Below, piece after piece: positions 53,886-62,744 of a stretch of DNA of 64,000 nt. The notes below the pieces were generated by a model. It searched no databases. It had not been told where the DNA came from and worked only from the letters and a program-made list of their open reading frames with translations. Source of the stretch: Lacibacter cauensis. GTDB lineage: Bacteria; Bacteroidota; Bacteroidia; Chitinophagales; Chitinophagaceae. Made by a program: the position numbers and the translations under genes. The stretch lies in NCBI RefSeq assembly GCF_007830055.1, contig NZ_VLLE01000003.1, positions 868,001 to 932,000 on the forward strand. The letters run 5' to 3'. Position 1 is the stretch's first letter, and each line of letters starts with the position of its first letter.

Positions 53886-55990
53886 TGGAAGTTAAAAAAG
53901 ACATATTGTGGCGTGTGTATCTCGGCTTTCTCGGCCTGGGTGTATTTGGCTTCCTCATTTTAGGGAAAGCTTTTTACACACAGCGTTTCGAAGGTAGCTA
54001 CTGGAAAAGCATGGGCGATAGTCTGCATACAAAAATCCTCGACCTCGCTGCAGAGCGTGGCACTATTTATAGTGAAGATGGAAGTATGCTCAGTACATCG
54101 TTGCCGCAATTTGATATTTATATTGATTTTGGTGCAGATGGTTTGCGTGCAAAAGACGGAAAGAATTTTTACGAGAACATCGATTCCTTAAGTATTTCAC
54201 TGGCGGGATTATTCAACGATAAAACGGCAGCTGAATACAAAAAGGAACTGAAGCAGGCATATGCAGACAAAGAGCGCTACTATCAGTTGCACAAAAAAGT
54301 TTCATTTGAAGAATACAAAGCGTTGCGTTCGTTTCCGTTGGTTCGGTTAGGACGTAACAAAAGTGGTTTTATAGCCGAAGTAAAAACCAAGCGTCTCAAT
54401 CCGTTTGGTGAGTTAGGTTTCCGCACCATTGGATTGTATCGTGAAAATTCGAAGCTCGTAGGTTTAGAGCGGTCATTTGATAGTGTATTGCGTGGTACAA
54501 CGGGTAAACGTTTGGTGCGCTATGTAGCAGGCGGTGTATTAATGCCGGTTGAAGGTTTTGAAGTAGAGCCGGAGAATGGGGATGATGTGTACACAACCAT
54601 TGATGTAAATATCCAGGATATTACTGAGCGTGCATTGATGCGTACCATGACCACCAACGAAGCATTGGAAGGAACCTGTATTGTAATGGAAGTAGCTACA
54701 GGAAAAATTAAAGCCATTGCAAATTTGGGTCGTACACCCGAAGGCACCTACTTTGAAACAGATAACTACGCACTGCGTACATCAGAACCCGGTTCAACCA
54801 TTAAATTGGTTACACTCCTTGCAGCTTTGGAAGATAAGCATGTAACCATCAATGATAATATTGCTATCCATGGCGGCCGTTGGAATTTAAACGGAAGAAC
54901 CATTGTGGATGATCACCATGGTCCGGAAGTAACAACCATTAAAACGGCCTTTACACAAAGCTCGAATGTGGCGATGAGTAAACTGGCTTATCAATACTAT
55001 ACTGGTAAGCCGAAAGAGTATTACAAACATTTTACAGCACTTCATCTTACCGGTAAAACCGGTATTGAATTAAATGAAGAATTCAGTCCGCTCATCAGAA
55101 ACCCCAATAAGGTAAAGCCAAAGCAATGGCATCCGCAAACATTGGCATCGTGGGGCTTTGGTTATGAGTTGATGGTATCGCCTCTGCAAATGTTGATGGT
55201 GTACAATGCTGTTGCCAACAACGGTAAGATGATGAAGCCTTACCTGTTGAATGAAATAAAAAGTTACGGAACAGTTATTCGCAAAAACAAACCAATTGTT
55301 TTAAACGAAGCCATTGCCAGTGAAGCAACCATTAAGCAGTTGCAGGAATGTTTGGCTGCTGTTTGTACAGAAGGTACTGCACGCAAACAGTTTGAAACAG
55401 CACCGTACAAAGCAGCCGGTAAAACAGGTACAGCAAAAGTGAATGACGGCAAGTTCAAATACCGTGATGGTGTATATCAATCTGCATTTGCAGGTTATTT
55501 CCCGGTTGATGCACCGAAGTACTCCATTATTGTAGTTGTAAAAAACAAACCACATGCAGCAAACTACTATGGTGGTTCGGTAGCAGCACCGGTGTTTAGA
55601 GAAATTGCCGATCACTTATATAAATACAGTATCGATAAGCAGCAGCCTTTGCAACTACCTGTACAGGATTCAATGCTGTACACATTTGCAGGCATGAAGA
55701 AAGAAGTAAACACGATTGCTTCACAGTTTGGTTTTACATACGCCGATCAGTTAGCTGGTAACTGGCGTCGTTCGTATTTGAAAAATAAAACAGTGCAATC
55801 ACAAACAGTACAAACATCGAATGCAGTAATGCCCGATGTAAAAGGTATGGGTTTGAAAGATGCTCTGTATGTGTTGGAAACAGCCGGTATGAAAGTACAG
55901 GTAACAGGTAAGGGAAGAATTGTAAACACGTCTGTAGCTGCAGGTTCGCCGGTAGCAAAAGGACAGGAAATAATGTTGTATCTCAATTAA
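53885..55990 (+). CDS. ftsI: Septal penicillin-binding protein (FtsI/PBP3 type) with C-terminal PASTA domain
   Basis: Transpeptidase for septal peptidoglycan. The 701 residues have an N-terminal membrane anchor (about 12-32), a dimerisation domain, and the transpeptidase with S304-T-I-K307, S359-S-N361 and K513-T-G515. A C-terminal PASTA domain (about 650-701: MPDVKGMGLKDALYVLETAG) follows. All three motifs are intact. Overlaps ftsL and murE by 1 bp each, so translational coupling is likely. Confidence 0.96.
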   Translation: MEVKKDILWRVYLGFLGLGVFGFLILGKAFYTQRFEGSYWKSMGDSLHTKILDLAAERGTIYSEDGSMLSTSLPQFDIYIDFGADGLRAKDGKNFYENIDSLSISLAGLFNDKTAAEYKKELKQAYADKERYYQLHKKVSFEEYKALRSFPLVRLGRNKSGFIAEVKTKRLNPFGELGFRTIGLYRENSKLVGLERSFDSVLRGTTGKRLVRYVAGGVLMPVEGFEVEPENGDDVYTTIDVNIQDITERALMRTMTTNEALEGTCIVMEVATGKIKAIANLGRTPEGTYFETDNYALRTSEPGSTIKLVTLLAALEDKHVTINDNIAIHGGRWNLNGRTIVDDHHGPEVTTIKTAFTQSSNVAMSKLAYQYYTGKPKEYYKHFTALHLTGKTGIELNEEFSPLIRNPNKVKPKQWHPQTLASWGFGYELMVSPLQMLMVYNAVANNGKMMKPYLLNEIKSYGTVIRKNKPIVLNEAIASEATIKQLQECLAAVCTEGTARKQFETAPYKAAGKTGTAKVNDGKFKYRDGVYQSAFAGYFPVDAPKYSIIVVVKNKPHAANYYGGSVAAPVFREIADHLYKYSIDKQQPLQLPVQDSMLYTFAGMKKEVNTIASQFGFTYADQLAGNWRRSYLKNKTVQSQTVQTSNAVMPDVKGMGLKDALYVLETAGMKVQVTGKGRIVNTSVAAGSPVAKGQEIMLYLN

Positions 55991-57456
55991 TGGCGGAGTT
56001 AAAAGACATATTGTACAAAGTGCATTTGCGCAGCGTTCACGGTTCAACAACTGTTGAAGTGAAAGATCTGCAGATCGACTCCCGCCATGTGAAAGCAGGC
56101 ACTTGTTTTATTGCCGTAAAAGGTGTGTCGGTTGATGGACATGCGTACATCGCAAAAGCAGTAGAGCAAGGTGCAGCAGCAATTATCTGCGAACAGTTGC
56201 CGGAGCAGTTAAGTGATGCTGTTACCTATGTACAGGTAGCCAACAGTGCAGAAGCGGCCGGTTATATGGCCAACGAGTTCTTCGGAAATGTTACAACACA
56301 AATGAAAGTAGTGGGTGTTACCGGCACAAACGGTAAAACAACCATTGCAACATTATTATATAAACTGTTCAGCGGTTTAGGTTACCGCTGCGGATTAATT
56401 TCTACCGTGCAGTATCATGTAGGTGGTAAGGTTTATCCATCAACACATACTACACCTGATGTCATTAACCTCAACAGTTTATTAAAAGAAATGTATGATG
56501 CAGGTTGCACCTATGTGTTTATGGAGTGCAGCAGTCATGCCATTCACCAGCATCGTATTACCGGTATTCATTTTACCGGTGCGTTATTCAGCAATATCAC
56601 ACACGATCACCTCGACTATCACAAAACATTTGATGAGTATATCAAAGTAAAAAAGAGCTTTTTTGATGGATTAGGGAAAGATGCATTTGCAATCAGCAAC
56701 AAAGATGATAAGCGGGGTGAAGTGATGTTGCAGAATACAAAAGCAAGGAAGTTGTATTACGGGTTGAAAAATCTTGCCGACTTCAAAGGAAAGATATTAG
56801 AAAACAGCCTCACCGGTTTGCAGATGATGGTGAATAATGATGAAGTGCATTTTCGTTTGATCGGTGAGTTTAATGCGTATAATCTGTTAGCTGTTTATGG
56901 TGCAGCTGTTTCGATGGGCGAAGACAAACACAAAGTGCTGCAGGTATTAAGCAGCATTACCGGTGCAGAAGGAAGATTTGAATACATCATTTCACGCAAC
57001 CATCTCATCCTTGGCATTATTGATTATGCACACACGCCTGATGCGTTGGAAAATGTGTTGGGGACGATTAAGAAATTAAGAAGAGGACACGAACAGATCA
57101 TCGCAGTTGTTGGTTGTGGTGGCGACAGAGATAAAACCAAGCGCCCGGTAATGGGTGAAGTGGCTTGTGAGTTAAGCGATAAAGTGATTTTCACCAGCGA
57201 TAATCCACGGAGTGAAGATCCGTTGGAAATCCTGGCCGATATGGAATATGGATTGAGCAGTGCAGCAAGAAGAAAATTTATTTCCATTGCCGATCGCAAG
57301 GAAGCCATTAAAACAGCAGTAAGTCTGGCAAAAAACGAAGACATTATTCTGATTGCCGGCAAGGGACATGAAAAGTACCAGGAGATCAAAGGTATAAAGT
57401 ATCCTTTTGATGATAAGCAGGTATTGGAACAAATGTTTGAATTATTAGAACGATGA
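55990..57456 (+). CDS. murE: UDP-MurNAc-L-Ala-D-Glu:meso-DAP ligase
   Basis: Adds meso-diaminopimelate to the cell wall precursor. The 488 residues have GVTGTNGKTTIATLLYK (ATP loop, about 112-128), a THTTPDVINL segment, the HDHLDYHKTFDEY region with the carbamylated-Lys neighbourhood, and DNPR at 404-407, the sign of meso-DAP specificity (Lys-adding enzymes lack it). No murF follows; a word-repeat spacer does. Confidence 0.95.
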   Translation: MAELKDILYKVHLRSVHGSTTVEVKDLQIDSRHVKAGTCFIAVKGVSVDGHAYIAKAVEQGAAAIICEQLPEQLSDAVTYVQVANSAEAAGYMANEFFGNVTTQMKVVGVTGTNGKTTIATLLYKLFSGLGYRCGLISTVQYHVGGKVYPSTHTTPDVINLNSLLKEMYDAGCTYVFMECSSHAIHQHRITGIHFTGALFSNITHDHLDYHKTFDEYIKVKKSFFDGLGKDAFAISNKDDKRGEVMLQNTKARKLYYGLKNLADFKGKILENSLTGLQMMVNNDEVHFRLIGEFNAYNLLAVYGAAVSMGEDKHKVLQVLSSITGAEGRFEYIISRNHLILGIIDYAHTPDALENVLGTIKKLRRGHEQIIAVVGCGGDRDKTKRPVMGEVACELSDKVIFTSDNPRSEDPLEILADMEYGLSSAARRKFISIADRKEAIKTAVSLAKNEDIILIAGKGHEKYQEIKGIKYPFDDKQVLEQMFELLER

Positions 57457-57512
57457 ATGATGAGTAATCAGTGATGAGTATGTATTCACGACTCACTACT
57501 GACGATTCACGA
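57457..57512. repeat. murE-mraY spacer word repeats
   Basis: GATGAGTAATCAGTGATGAG near 57463 and CACGACTCACTACTGACGATT near 57488, similar words in both orientations. The cluster order would have murF here in E. coli. Confidence 0.45.
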
Positions 57513-57525
57513 TAAAACGAAACAC

Positions 57526-58803
57526 ATGTTAAAAAACTTATTTGATTGGTTGAACAGCATCGGGATCAAATTTCCGGGCGACAATCTGTTTCAGTTTATC
57601 ACCAGCAGGGTGATGCTGGCGGTATTGTTATCGCTGATCATTTCAACTGTGTTTGGTAAAAAGCTCATCAACTATCTGCGTAAAAAGCAGGTAGGCGAAA
57701 CCGTTCGTGATTTAGGATTGGCTGGTGAGCAGCAAAAGAAAGGTACACCAACAATGGGTGGTCTTATCATCATCCTTGCAATTGTAGTTCCTACATTATT
57801 GCTTGCTGATGTAAGCAAAGTGTACATTTTGCTCATGTTGTTTGCAACAGTATGGATGGGGTTGATTGGTTTTATTGATGATTACTTGAAGATAAGAGCC
57901 AAGCGTATTGCACAGGAACAGGGTATTGCGTATAAGAAAGGTGATAAAGATGGTTTGGCAGGTTGGTTTAAAGTATTAGGTCAGGTGGTGTTAGGTATTG
58001 CTGTCGCAACCACCTTAATGTTTAATGATTCGGTTAGTGCTTACCGTGAGTTTACAGGTACAAACATACCTGCAGGAGCCGATACGTTTGTTGTGAAGCT
58101 TGACGGAAAAGAACGCATCATGGTAAAAGCAAACGAACCGGTTACAACTATTCCGTTTGTAAAAAGTCATGAGTTTAATTATGCAAAGCTGTTACCAAAG
58201 GCAATGCGTGGTATAACCTGGTTGATATATGTATTGGCAGTGATCTTTATTGTTACAGCAGTATCGAATGCTTCCAACTTAACCGATGGTATTGATGGTT
58301 TGGCGACAGGTGTTTCGGCCATTATCGGTATTGGCCTCGGCATTTTTGCTTATGCAAGTGGTAACGTACGTTTAGCCGATTATCTCAACATCTTATATGT
58401 GCCGGGCATTGGTGAGTTATCCATTTTTATTGCAGCGATGATTGGAGCCTGTATCGGATTCCTCTGGTACAACTCTTATCCTGCACAGGTATTCATGGGC
58501 GATACAGGAAGTTTAATGCTCGGAGGTGTAATAGCATCGTTAGCATTTTTAGTACGTAAGGAATTACTCATTCCCATTTTATGCGCCGTGTTTTTTGTAG
58601 AAACACTGAGTGTAACGCTGCAGGTGAGTTATTTCAAGTATACGAAAAAGAAATATGGTGAAGGAAGAAGGATTTTTTTAATGAGCCCTTTGCACCATCA
58701 CTATCAGAAAAAAGGATTTCATGAGAGTAAGATCGTAACACGCTTCTGGATTGTAACAATCCTGTGCGTAGCATTTGCGATTGTTACACTCAAAATCCGA
58801 TAA
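57526..58803 (+). CDS. mraY: Phospho-N-acetylmuramoyl-pentapeptide transferase
   Basis: Makes lipid I on undecaprenyl phosphate in the inner membrane. The 425 residues are longer than E. coli MraY (360); the extra part, about 165-225 (YREFTGTNIPAGADTFVVKL region), is in a loop between helices. Core motifs: GTPTMGGLIII, FIDDYLKI, NLTDGIDGLATG, FMGDTGSLMLGG and FLMSPLHHHYQKKG. Ten membrane helices are expected. Complete. Confidence 0.95.
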   Translation: MLKNLFDWLNSIGIKFPGDNLFQFITSRVMLAVLLSLIISTVFGKKLINYLRKKQVGETVRDLGLAGEQQKKGTPTMGGLIIILAIVVPTLLLADVSKVYILLMLFATVWMGLIGFIDDYLKIRAKRIAQEQGIAYKKGDKDGLAGWFKVLGQVVLGIAVATTLMFNDSVSAYREFTGTNIPAGADTFVVKLDGKERIMVKANEPVTTIPFVKSHEFNYAKLLPKAMRGITWLIYVLAVIFIVTAVSNASNLTDGIDGLATGVSAIIGIGLGIFAYASGNVRLADYLNILYVPGIGELSIFIAAMIGACIGFLWYNSYPAQVFMGDTGSLMLGGVIASLAFLVRKELLIPILCAVFFVETLSVTLQVSYFKYTKKKYGEGRRIFLMSPLHHHYQKKGFHESKIVTRFWIVTILCVAFAIVTLKIR

Positions 58804-58810
58804 AGAGGTT

Positions 58811-58837
58811 ATTGAAAAACCACCCCTGGTTTTCAAT
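58811..58837. terminator. Hairpin after mraY
   Basis: ATTGAAAAACC (58811-58821) with GGTTTTCAAT (58828-58837), one bulged A. It could also end the minus-strand frame below. T residues are few, so termination is uncertain. Confidence 0.4.
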
Positions 58838-58985
58838 CCTTACCCATCCAATCCTGTGTAAGACCAACAGTGTCCAATGTCTGTGAACCACCAAGAGGAT
58901 CGAGTACTAACCCATACTTGTGAAGAACCTTCTTTTTATTTCTTACTGAAATAAAGAAAGGCGAAAAACCAAAATCAACAAACAG
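58833..58985 (-). pseudogene. Gene remnant in the mraY-murD spacer
   Basis: On the minus strand this stretch stays open for about 50 codons and ends TGA at 58833-58835. It reads like real protein (LFVDFGFSPFFISVRNKKK, then YGLVLDPLGGSQTLDTVGLT) with coding-like codon use, but no ATG/GTG/TTG precedes it and its 5' side ends at the GTAAC word repeat. It is likely a fragment of a lost gene; the family is not recognised. Confidence 0.4.
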
Positions 58986-59034
58986 TTTCCGGTTACAGGT
59001 TACCGGTTACTGGTAACAGGCAACCTGTAACAGA
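58986..59034. repeat. GTAAC word repeats before murD
   Basis: GGTTACAGGTTACCGGTTAC, then TGGTAACAGGCAACCTGTAA, up to 3 bp before the murD ATG. Same words as 31271-31300. Confidence 0.6.
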
Positions 59035-59037
59035 ATT

Positions 59038-60378
59038 ATGGCACACAAATGTTACATACTTGGAGGCGGCGAAAGTGGAGCAGGCGCTGCTATTCTTGCA
59101 AAGAAGCAAGGGTATGATGTATTTGTGAGTGATGCCGGCCCAATTAAAAACATTTACAAAGAAGAGCTGAAAGAGTACGGAATTGAGTTTGAGGAAAGCA
59201 TGCACAGCGAAGAAAGAATTTTAAGTGCAGATGAAATTGTGAAGAGCCCGGGTATTCCGGAGAAGAGTGAGATGATGAAGAAGATCCGCAAGCAGGGAAT
59301 TCCTGTTATCAGCGAAGTAGAGTTGGCTTATCGTTTTAAAGGCGATAGCAAAATTGTTGCTATTACCGGCAGCAACGGAAAAACAACCACTACCTCTTTA
59401 GCTTATCATATTTGTAAACATGCGGGTTTGGATTGTGCGTTGGTTGGTAATATCGGCATCAGTATTGCCAAACAGGTAGCACTCGATCCGAAGGAAGTGT
59501 ACATCGCTGAAATAAGCAGTTTTCAGCTCGATGATATTCAAGAGTTCAGGGCAGATATTGCTGTACTCACCAACATCACCGAAGATCATTTAGACCGATA
59601 CGATTACAAGTTTGAAAATTATATCAACGCAAAATTCAAGATCACGAAAAACCAAACGGCAAACGATTCTTTCATATACTGTCCGGACGATCCGGTAACA
59701 GCAAAGTATTTAAAAAAACTTACTCTCCAATCAAACCCATTACCATTCACCATGAAACAGGAACCACAAAAAGGCGCATTTATTAAAGACGGAACAATGA
59801 CGATTGCAGTAAACGACGATAAGCTCACGATGAGTGTCGATGATTTTAAGATTAAGGGTAAACACAACCAGTACAACACCATGGCAGCAGGTATTGCAGC
59901 GGCTACATTAGGTATCCGCAAGGAGAAAATCAGGGAAGCCGTTACAACATTCGAAAGCCTGGAGCATCGCATGGAAATGGTGGCACTGGTAAAAGGCGTT
60001 GAGTACATCAACGACAGTAAGGCAACAAATATCAATTCTACTTGGTATGCTTTGGAGAGCATGAGCCGCCCAACTATTTTGATTTTAGGTGGTGTGGATA
60101 AGGGTAATGATTACGAAGTGTTGAAAGAACTGGTGAAGGAAAAAGTAAAAGCAATTGTTTGCCTTGGTTTGGACAACAGAAAAATTCATGAAGCATTTGG
60201 CGATACAGTAGCATTGATGGTGAATACAACCAGTGCAGAAGATGCAGTGAAAGCTGCGTATCACTTTGCAGAAAAAGGAGATGCTGTATTGCTGAGCCCG
60301 GCTTGTGCAAGTTTCGATCTGTTTAAAAATTACGAAGACAGAGGAAACCAGTTTAAGCAAGCGGTAAGAAATCTGTAA
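59038..60378 (+). CDS. murD: UDP-MurNAc-L-Ala:D-Glu ligase
   Basis: Adds D-glutamate to UDP-MurNAc-L-Ala. The 446 residues have the N-terminal nucleotide domain (CYILGGGESGAGAAILAKKQ), ATP loop VAITGSNGKTTTTSLAYHIC (about 105-124), NITEDHLDRYDY (about 180-192) and a C-terminal SPACASFDLFKNYEDRGNQF. Complete. ftsW follows after 33 bp. Confidence 0.96.
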   Translation: MAHKCYILGGGESGAGAAILAKKQGYDVFVSDAGPIKNIYKEELKEYGIEFEESMHSEERILSADEIVKSPGIPEKSEMMKKIRKQGIPVISEVELAYRFKGDSKIVAITGSNGKTTTTSLAYHICKHAGLDCALVGNIGISIAKQVALDPKEVYIAEISSFQLDDIQEFRADIAVLTNITEDHLDRYDYKFENYINAKFKITKNQTANDSFIYCPDDPVTAKYLKKLTLQSNPLPFTMKQEPQKGAFIKDGTMTIAVNDDKLTMSVDDFKIKGKHNQYNTMAAGIAAATLGIRKEKIREAVTTFESLEHRMEMVALVKGVEYINDSKATNINSTWYALESMSRPTILILGGVDKGNDYEVLKELVKEKVKAIVCLGLDNRKIHEAFGDTVALMVNTTSAEDAVKAAYHFAEKGDAVLLSPACASFDLFKNYEDRGNQFKQAVRNL

Positions 60379-60411
60379 GCACAAGCACGACGTACGAAGT
60401 AAGAAAACGAA
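60379..60411 (+). repeat. murD-ftsW spacer words
   Basis: ACGACGTACGAAGTAAGAAAACG, related to the GAAAGAAGTACG words near 21349. Only loosely similar. Confidence 0.3.
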
Positions 60412-61653
60412 ATGAGTCAAATCGCAAACATATCATCTAAATTTTCACCGGCAGGGCTGCGGGATAAAACCCGTGGCGATAAAGTAATCTGGGCAATCGT
60501 GGTTGTATTGTCGCTGGTGAGTTTATTGGTGGTGTACAGTGCTACTAACTCATTGGCGTATAAATTATACAAGGGCAATACGTTTGTTTATTTGTTTAAA
60601 CAGATTGCCTTTATTACACTTGGCATCATCATTGTTTATTTTGCCCATCGTGTAAACTATACGATTTATTCACGGGTAGCCAAGATGTTGTTCTACATCT
60701 CCATTGTGCTGCTCATTTACACCTTATTCTTTGGTGCAAAAATTAACGATGGCAGCCGATGGATCAAGTTGCCCATCATTAATCTCACCGTGCAAACATC
60801 CGACATTGCAAAACTTGCTTTGTTCATGTACCTGTCGAGATTGTTATCGAAGAAACAGGATGTCATCAAAGATTTTAAGAAAGGCTTTCTTCCGTTGATG
60901 ATGCCGATTGTGATCATTTGCGGATTGATTGCTCCTGCAAACCTGTCTACAGCATTACTTACCGGTGCAACAAGTATGTTATTACTGTTCATTGGTCGTG
61001 TAAGTTTTAAACACATTGCATTGGTTGGCGCAGCTGTTGCAGTGCCGGTGATTATACTTATTGCAATTGCCGGTGCGTATTACGATAAAGCAGAAGGCAA
61101 GACAAAAGAATTGCCGGCTGTACTTTCTGCAGGTCGTATTCCCACGTGGATCAAACGTGTGCAGGATTTTATGTATGCTGAAAAAAGTGAAGCGCCTTAC
61201 CAGGTATTGCAAGCGAAAATTGCTGTGGCAAAAGGTGGCATGTTTGGTTTGGGTCCGGGTAACAGTGAGCAACGCAACTTTTTACCACATCCTTATTCCG
61301 ATTATATCTATGCCATTATTATTGAAGAGTATGGATTGATTGGTGCTTCGTTCATTGTGTTTATCTACATGGTGTTTTTATTCAGAAGTATACGGTTGTT
61401 CAGAAAATGTCCGTATGCGTTCGGTGCATTTCTGGCATTGGCCTTAAGCTTTACGTTGGTTATTCAGGCAATGACGAATATGGCGGTGAATGTGGGATTG
61501 TTTCCAGTAACAGGTGTAACACTTCCCTTGGTGAGTATGGGTGGTAGTAGCTTTTTGTTTACCTGTCTGGCAATCGGAATTATTTTAAGTGTTGCAAGAA
61601 ATGTGGAAGATGCAGAAGGTTCGTTGGAACCGGCAAAGGAGGAGCTGGCATGA
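60412..61653 (+). CDS. ftsW: Septal peptidoglycan polymerase FtsW
   Basis: SEDS-family glycosyltransferase that works with FtsI. The 413 residues have about ten membrane segments, with INDGSRWIKLPIINLTVQTSD (the SEDS W-x-x-L motif, about 111-130), QVLQAKIAVAKGGMFGLGPG (about 263-282, with the catalytic-region conserved residues), SDYIYAIIIEEYGLIG and a C-terminal GVTLPLVSMGGSSFLF. Overlaps murG by 4 bp. Confidence 0.95.
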   Translation: MSQIANISSKFSPAGLRDKTRGDKVIWAIVVVLSLVSLLVVYSATNSLAYKLYKGNTFVYLFKQIAFITLGIIIVYFAHRVNYTIYSRVAKMLFYISIVLLIYTLFFGAKINDGSRWIKLPIINLTVQTSDIAKLALFMYLSRLLSKKQDVIKDFKKGFLPLMMPIVIICGLIAPANLSTALLTGATSMLLLFIGRVSFKHIALVGAAVAVPVIILIAIAGAYYDKAEGKTKELPAVLSAGRIPTWIKRVQDFMYAEKSEAPYQVLQAKIAVAKGGMFGLGPGNSEQRNFLPHPYSDYIYAIIIEEYGLIGASFIVFIYMVFLFRSIRLFRKCPYAFGAFLALALSFTLVIQAMTNMAVNVGLFPVTGVTLPLVSMGGSSFLFTCLAIGIILSVARNVEDAEGSLEPAKEELA

Positions 61654-62744
61654 GTGTAAAAGTGATTTTGGCAGGTGGTGGTACAGGCGGACATATTTTT
61701 CCCGCCATTGCAATTGCCAATGCTATTAAGAAACAACAACCCGATGCCGAGATATTGTTTGTAGGTGCGAAGGGTAAAATGGAAATGGAAAAGGTACCGC
61801 AGGCCGGTTACAAAATAGAGGGACTGGATATTGCAGGTTTTAACAGAAGTTCTTTGATAAAAAACATCGGTTTACCGTTTAAGTTGGTAAAGAGTTTTTT
61901 TCAGGTGCGTACCATCATTAACAGTTTTAAACCCGATGCAGTCATCGGCGTGGGTGGTTATTCCAGTTTTCCGGTGTTGCGTTTTGCACAAAGCAAGGGT
62001 ATTGCAACGTTCATTCACGAAAGCAATTCGTTTGCGGGCAAGAGTAATATCCTGTTAGGAAAGAAGGCAACGAAAGTATTTGTGGCAAGTGATAAGATGG
62101 AAAAGTTTTTTCCTGCCGATAAACTGATGATCACTGGTAATCCTGTTCGTGCTGCTATTGCACATGCAACAGTAAGCAGGGAAGAAGGGTTGAAGTTTTT
62201 TGGTTTGAATACTGATAAGAAAACAGTACTGGTGGTTGGTGGCAGTCTTGGCGCCAAAAGTATCAACGAAGCCATTGATGCAGGCATTGATCAGTTTCAA
62301 CAAAATGATCTGCAACTCATTTGGCAAACAGGTAAACCGTATGTAGCACAAGGCAAAGCCAGCGCAAACGGAAAAACCAATGTGTGGGTGAATGATTTTA
62401 TTAAGGAGATGGAGCATGCGTATGCCGCTGCTGATGTGGTGATTTCAAGAGCAGGTGCCATGGCGATTGCTGAGATCTGTTTGGTTGCAAAGCCTGCTTT
62501 GTTTGTGCCTTACCCACATGCAGCAGAAGATCATCAGACAGTGAATGCACAACATTTGGTAGAAAAGCATGCCGGACTGATGGTGAAGGATAGTGAAGCA
62601 AAAGAAAAATTGCTAAGCAGCATTATTGCTTTGGCAAAAGATGAAGTAAAACAAAACGAATTGAAACAACAGATTGCAAAGCTGGGTGTGGCAGATGCTG
62701 ACACCGTAATTGCAACAGAAGTATTGAAGTTGATAAAGAAATGA
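61650..62744 (+). CDS. murG: Undecaprenyl-PP-MurNAc-pentapeptide:GlcNAc transferase
   Basis: Makes lipid II. The 364 residues have VILAGGGTGGHIFPAIAIAN (about 5-24), VIGVGGYSSFPVLRFAQSKG, HESNSFAGKSNILLGKKATK, VVGGSLGAKSIN and ISRAGAMAIAEICLVAKPAL (UDP-GlcNAc site). Peripheral inner-membrane enzyme. 4-bp overlaps with ftsW and murC. Confidence 0.96.
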   Translation: MSVKVILAGGGTGGHIFPAIAIANAIKKQQPDAEILFVGAKGKMEMEKVPQAGYKIEGLDIAGFNRSSLIKNIGLPFKLVKSFFQVRTIINSFKPDAVIGVGGYSSFPVLRFAQSKGIATFIHESNSFAGKSNILLGKKATKVFVASDKMEKFFPADKLMITGNPVRAAIAHATVSREEGLKFFGLNTDKKTVLVVGGSLGAKSINEAIDAGIDQFQQNDLQLIWQTGKPYVAQGKASANGKTNVWVNDFIKEMEHAYAAADVVISRAGAMAIAEICLVAKPALFVPYPHAAEDHQTVNAQHLVEKHAGLMVKDSEAKEKLLSSIIALAKDEVKQNELKQQIAKLGVADADTVIATEVLKLIKK

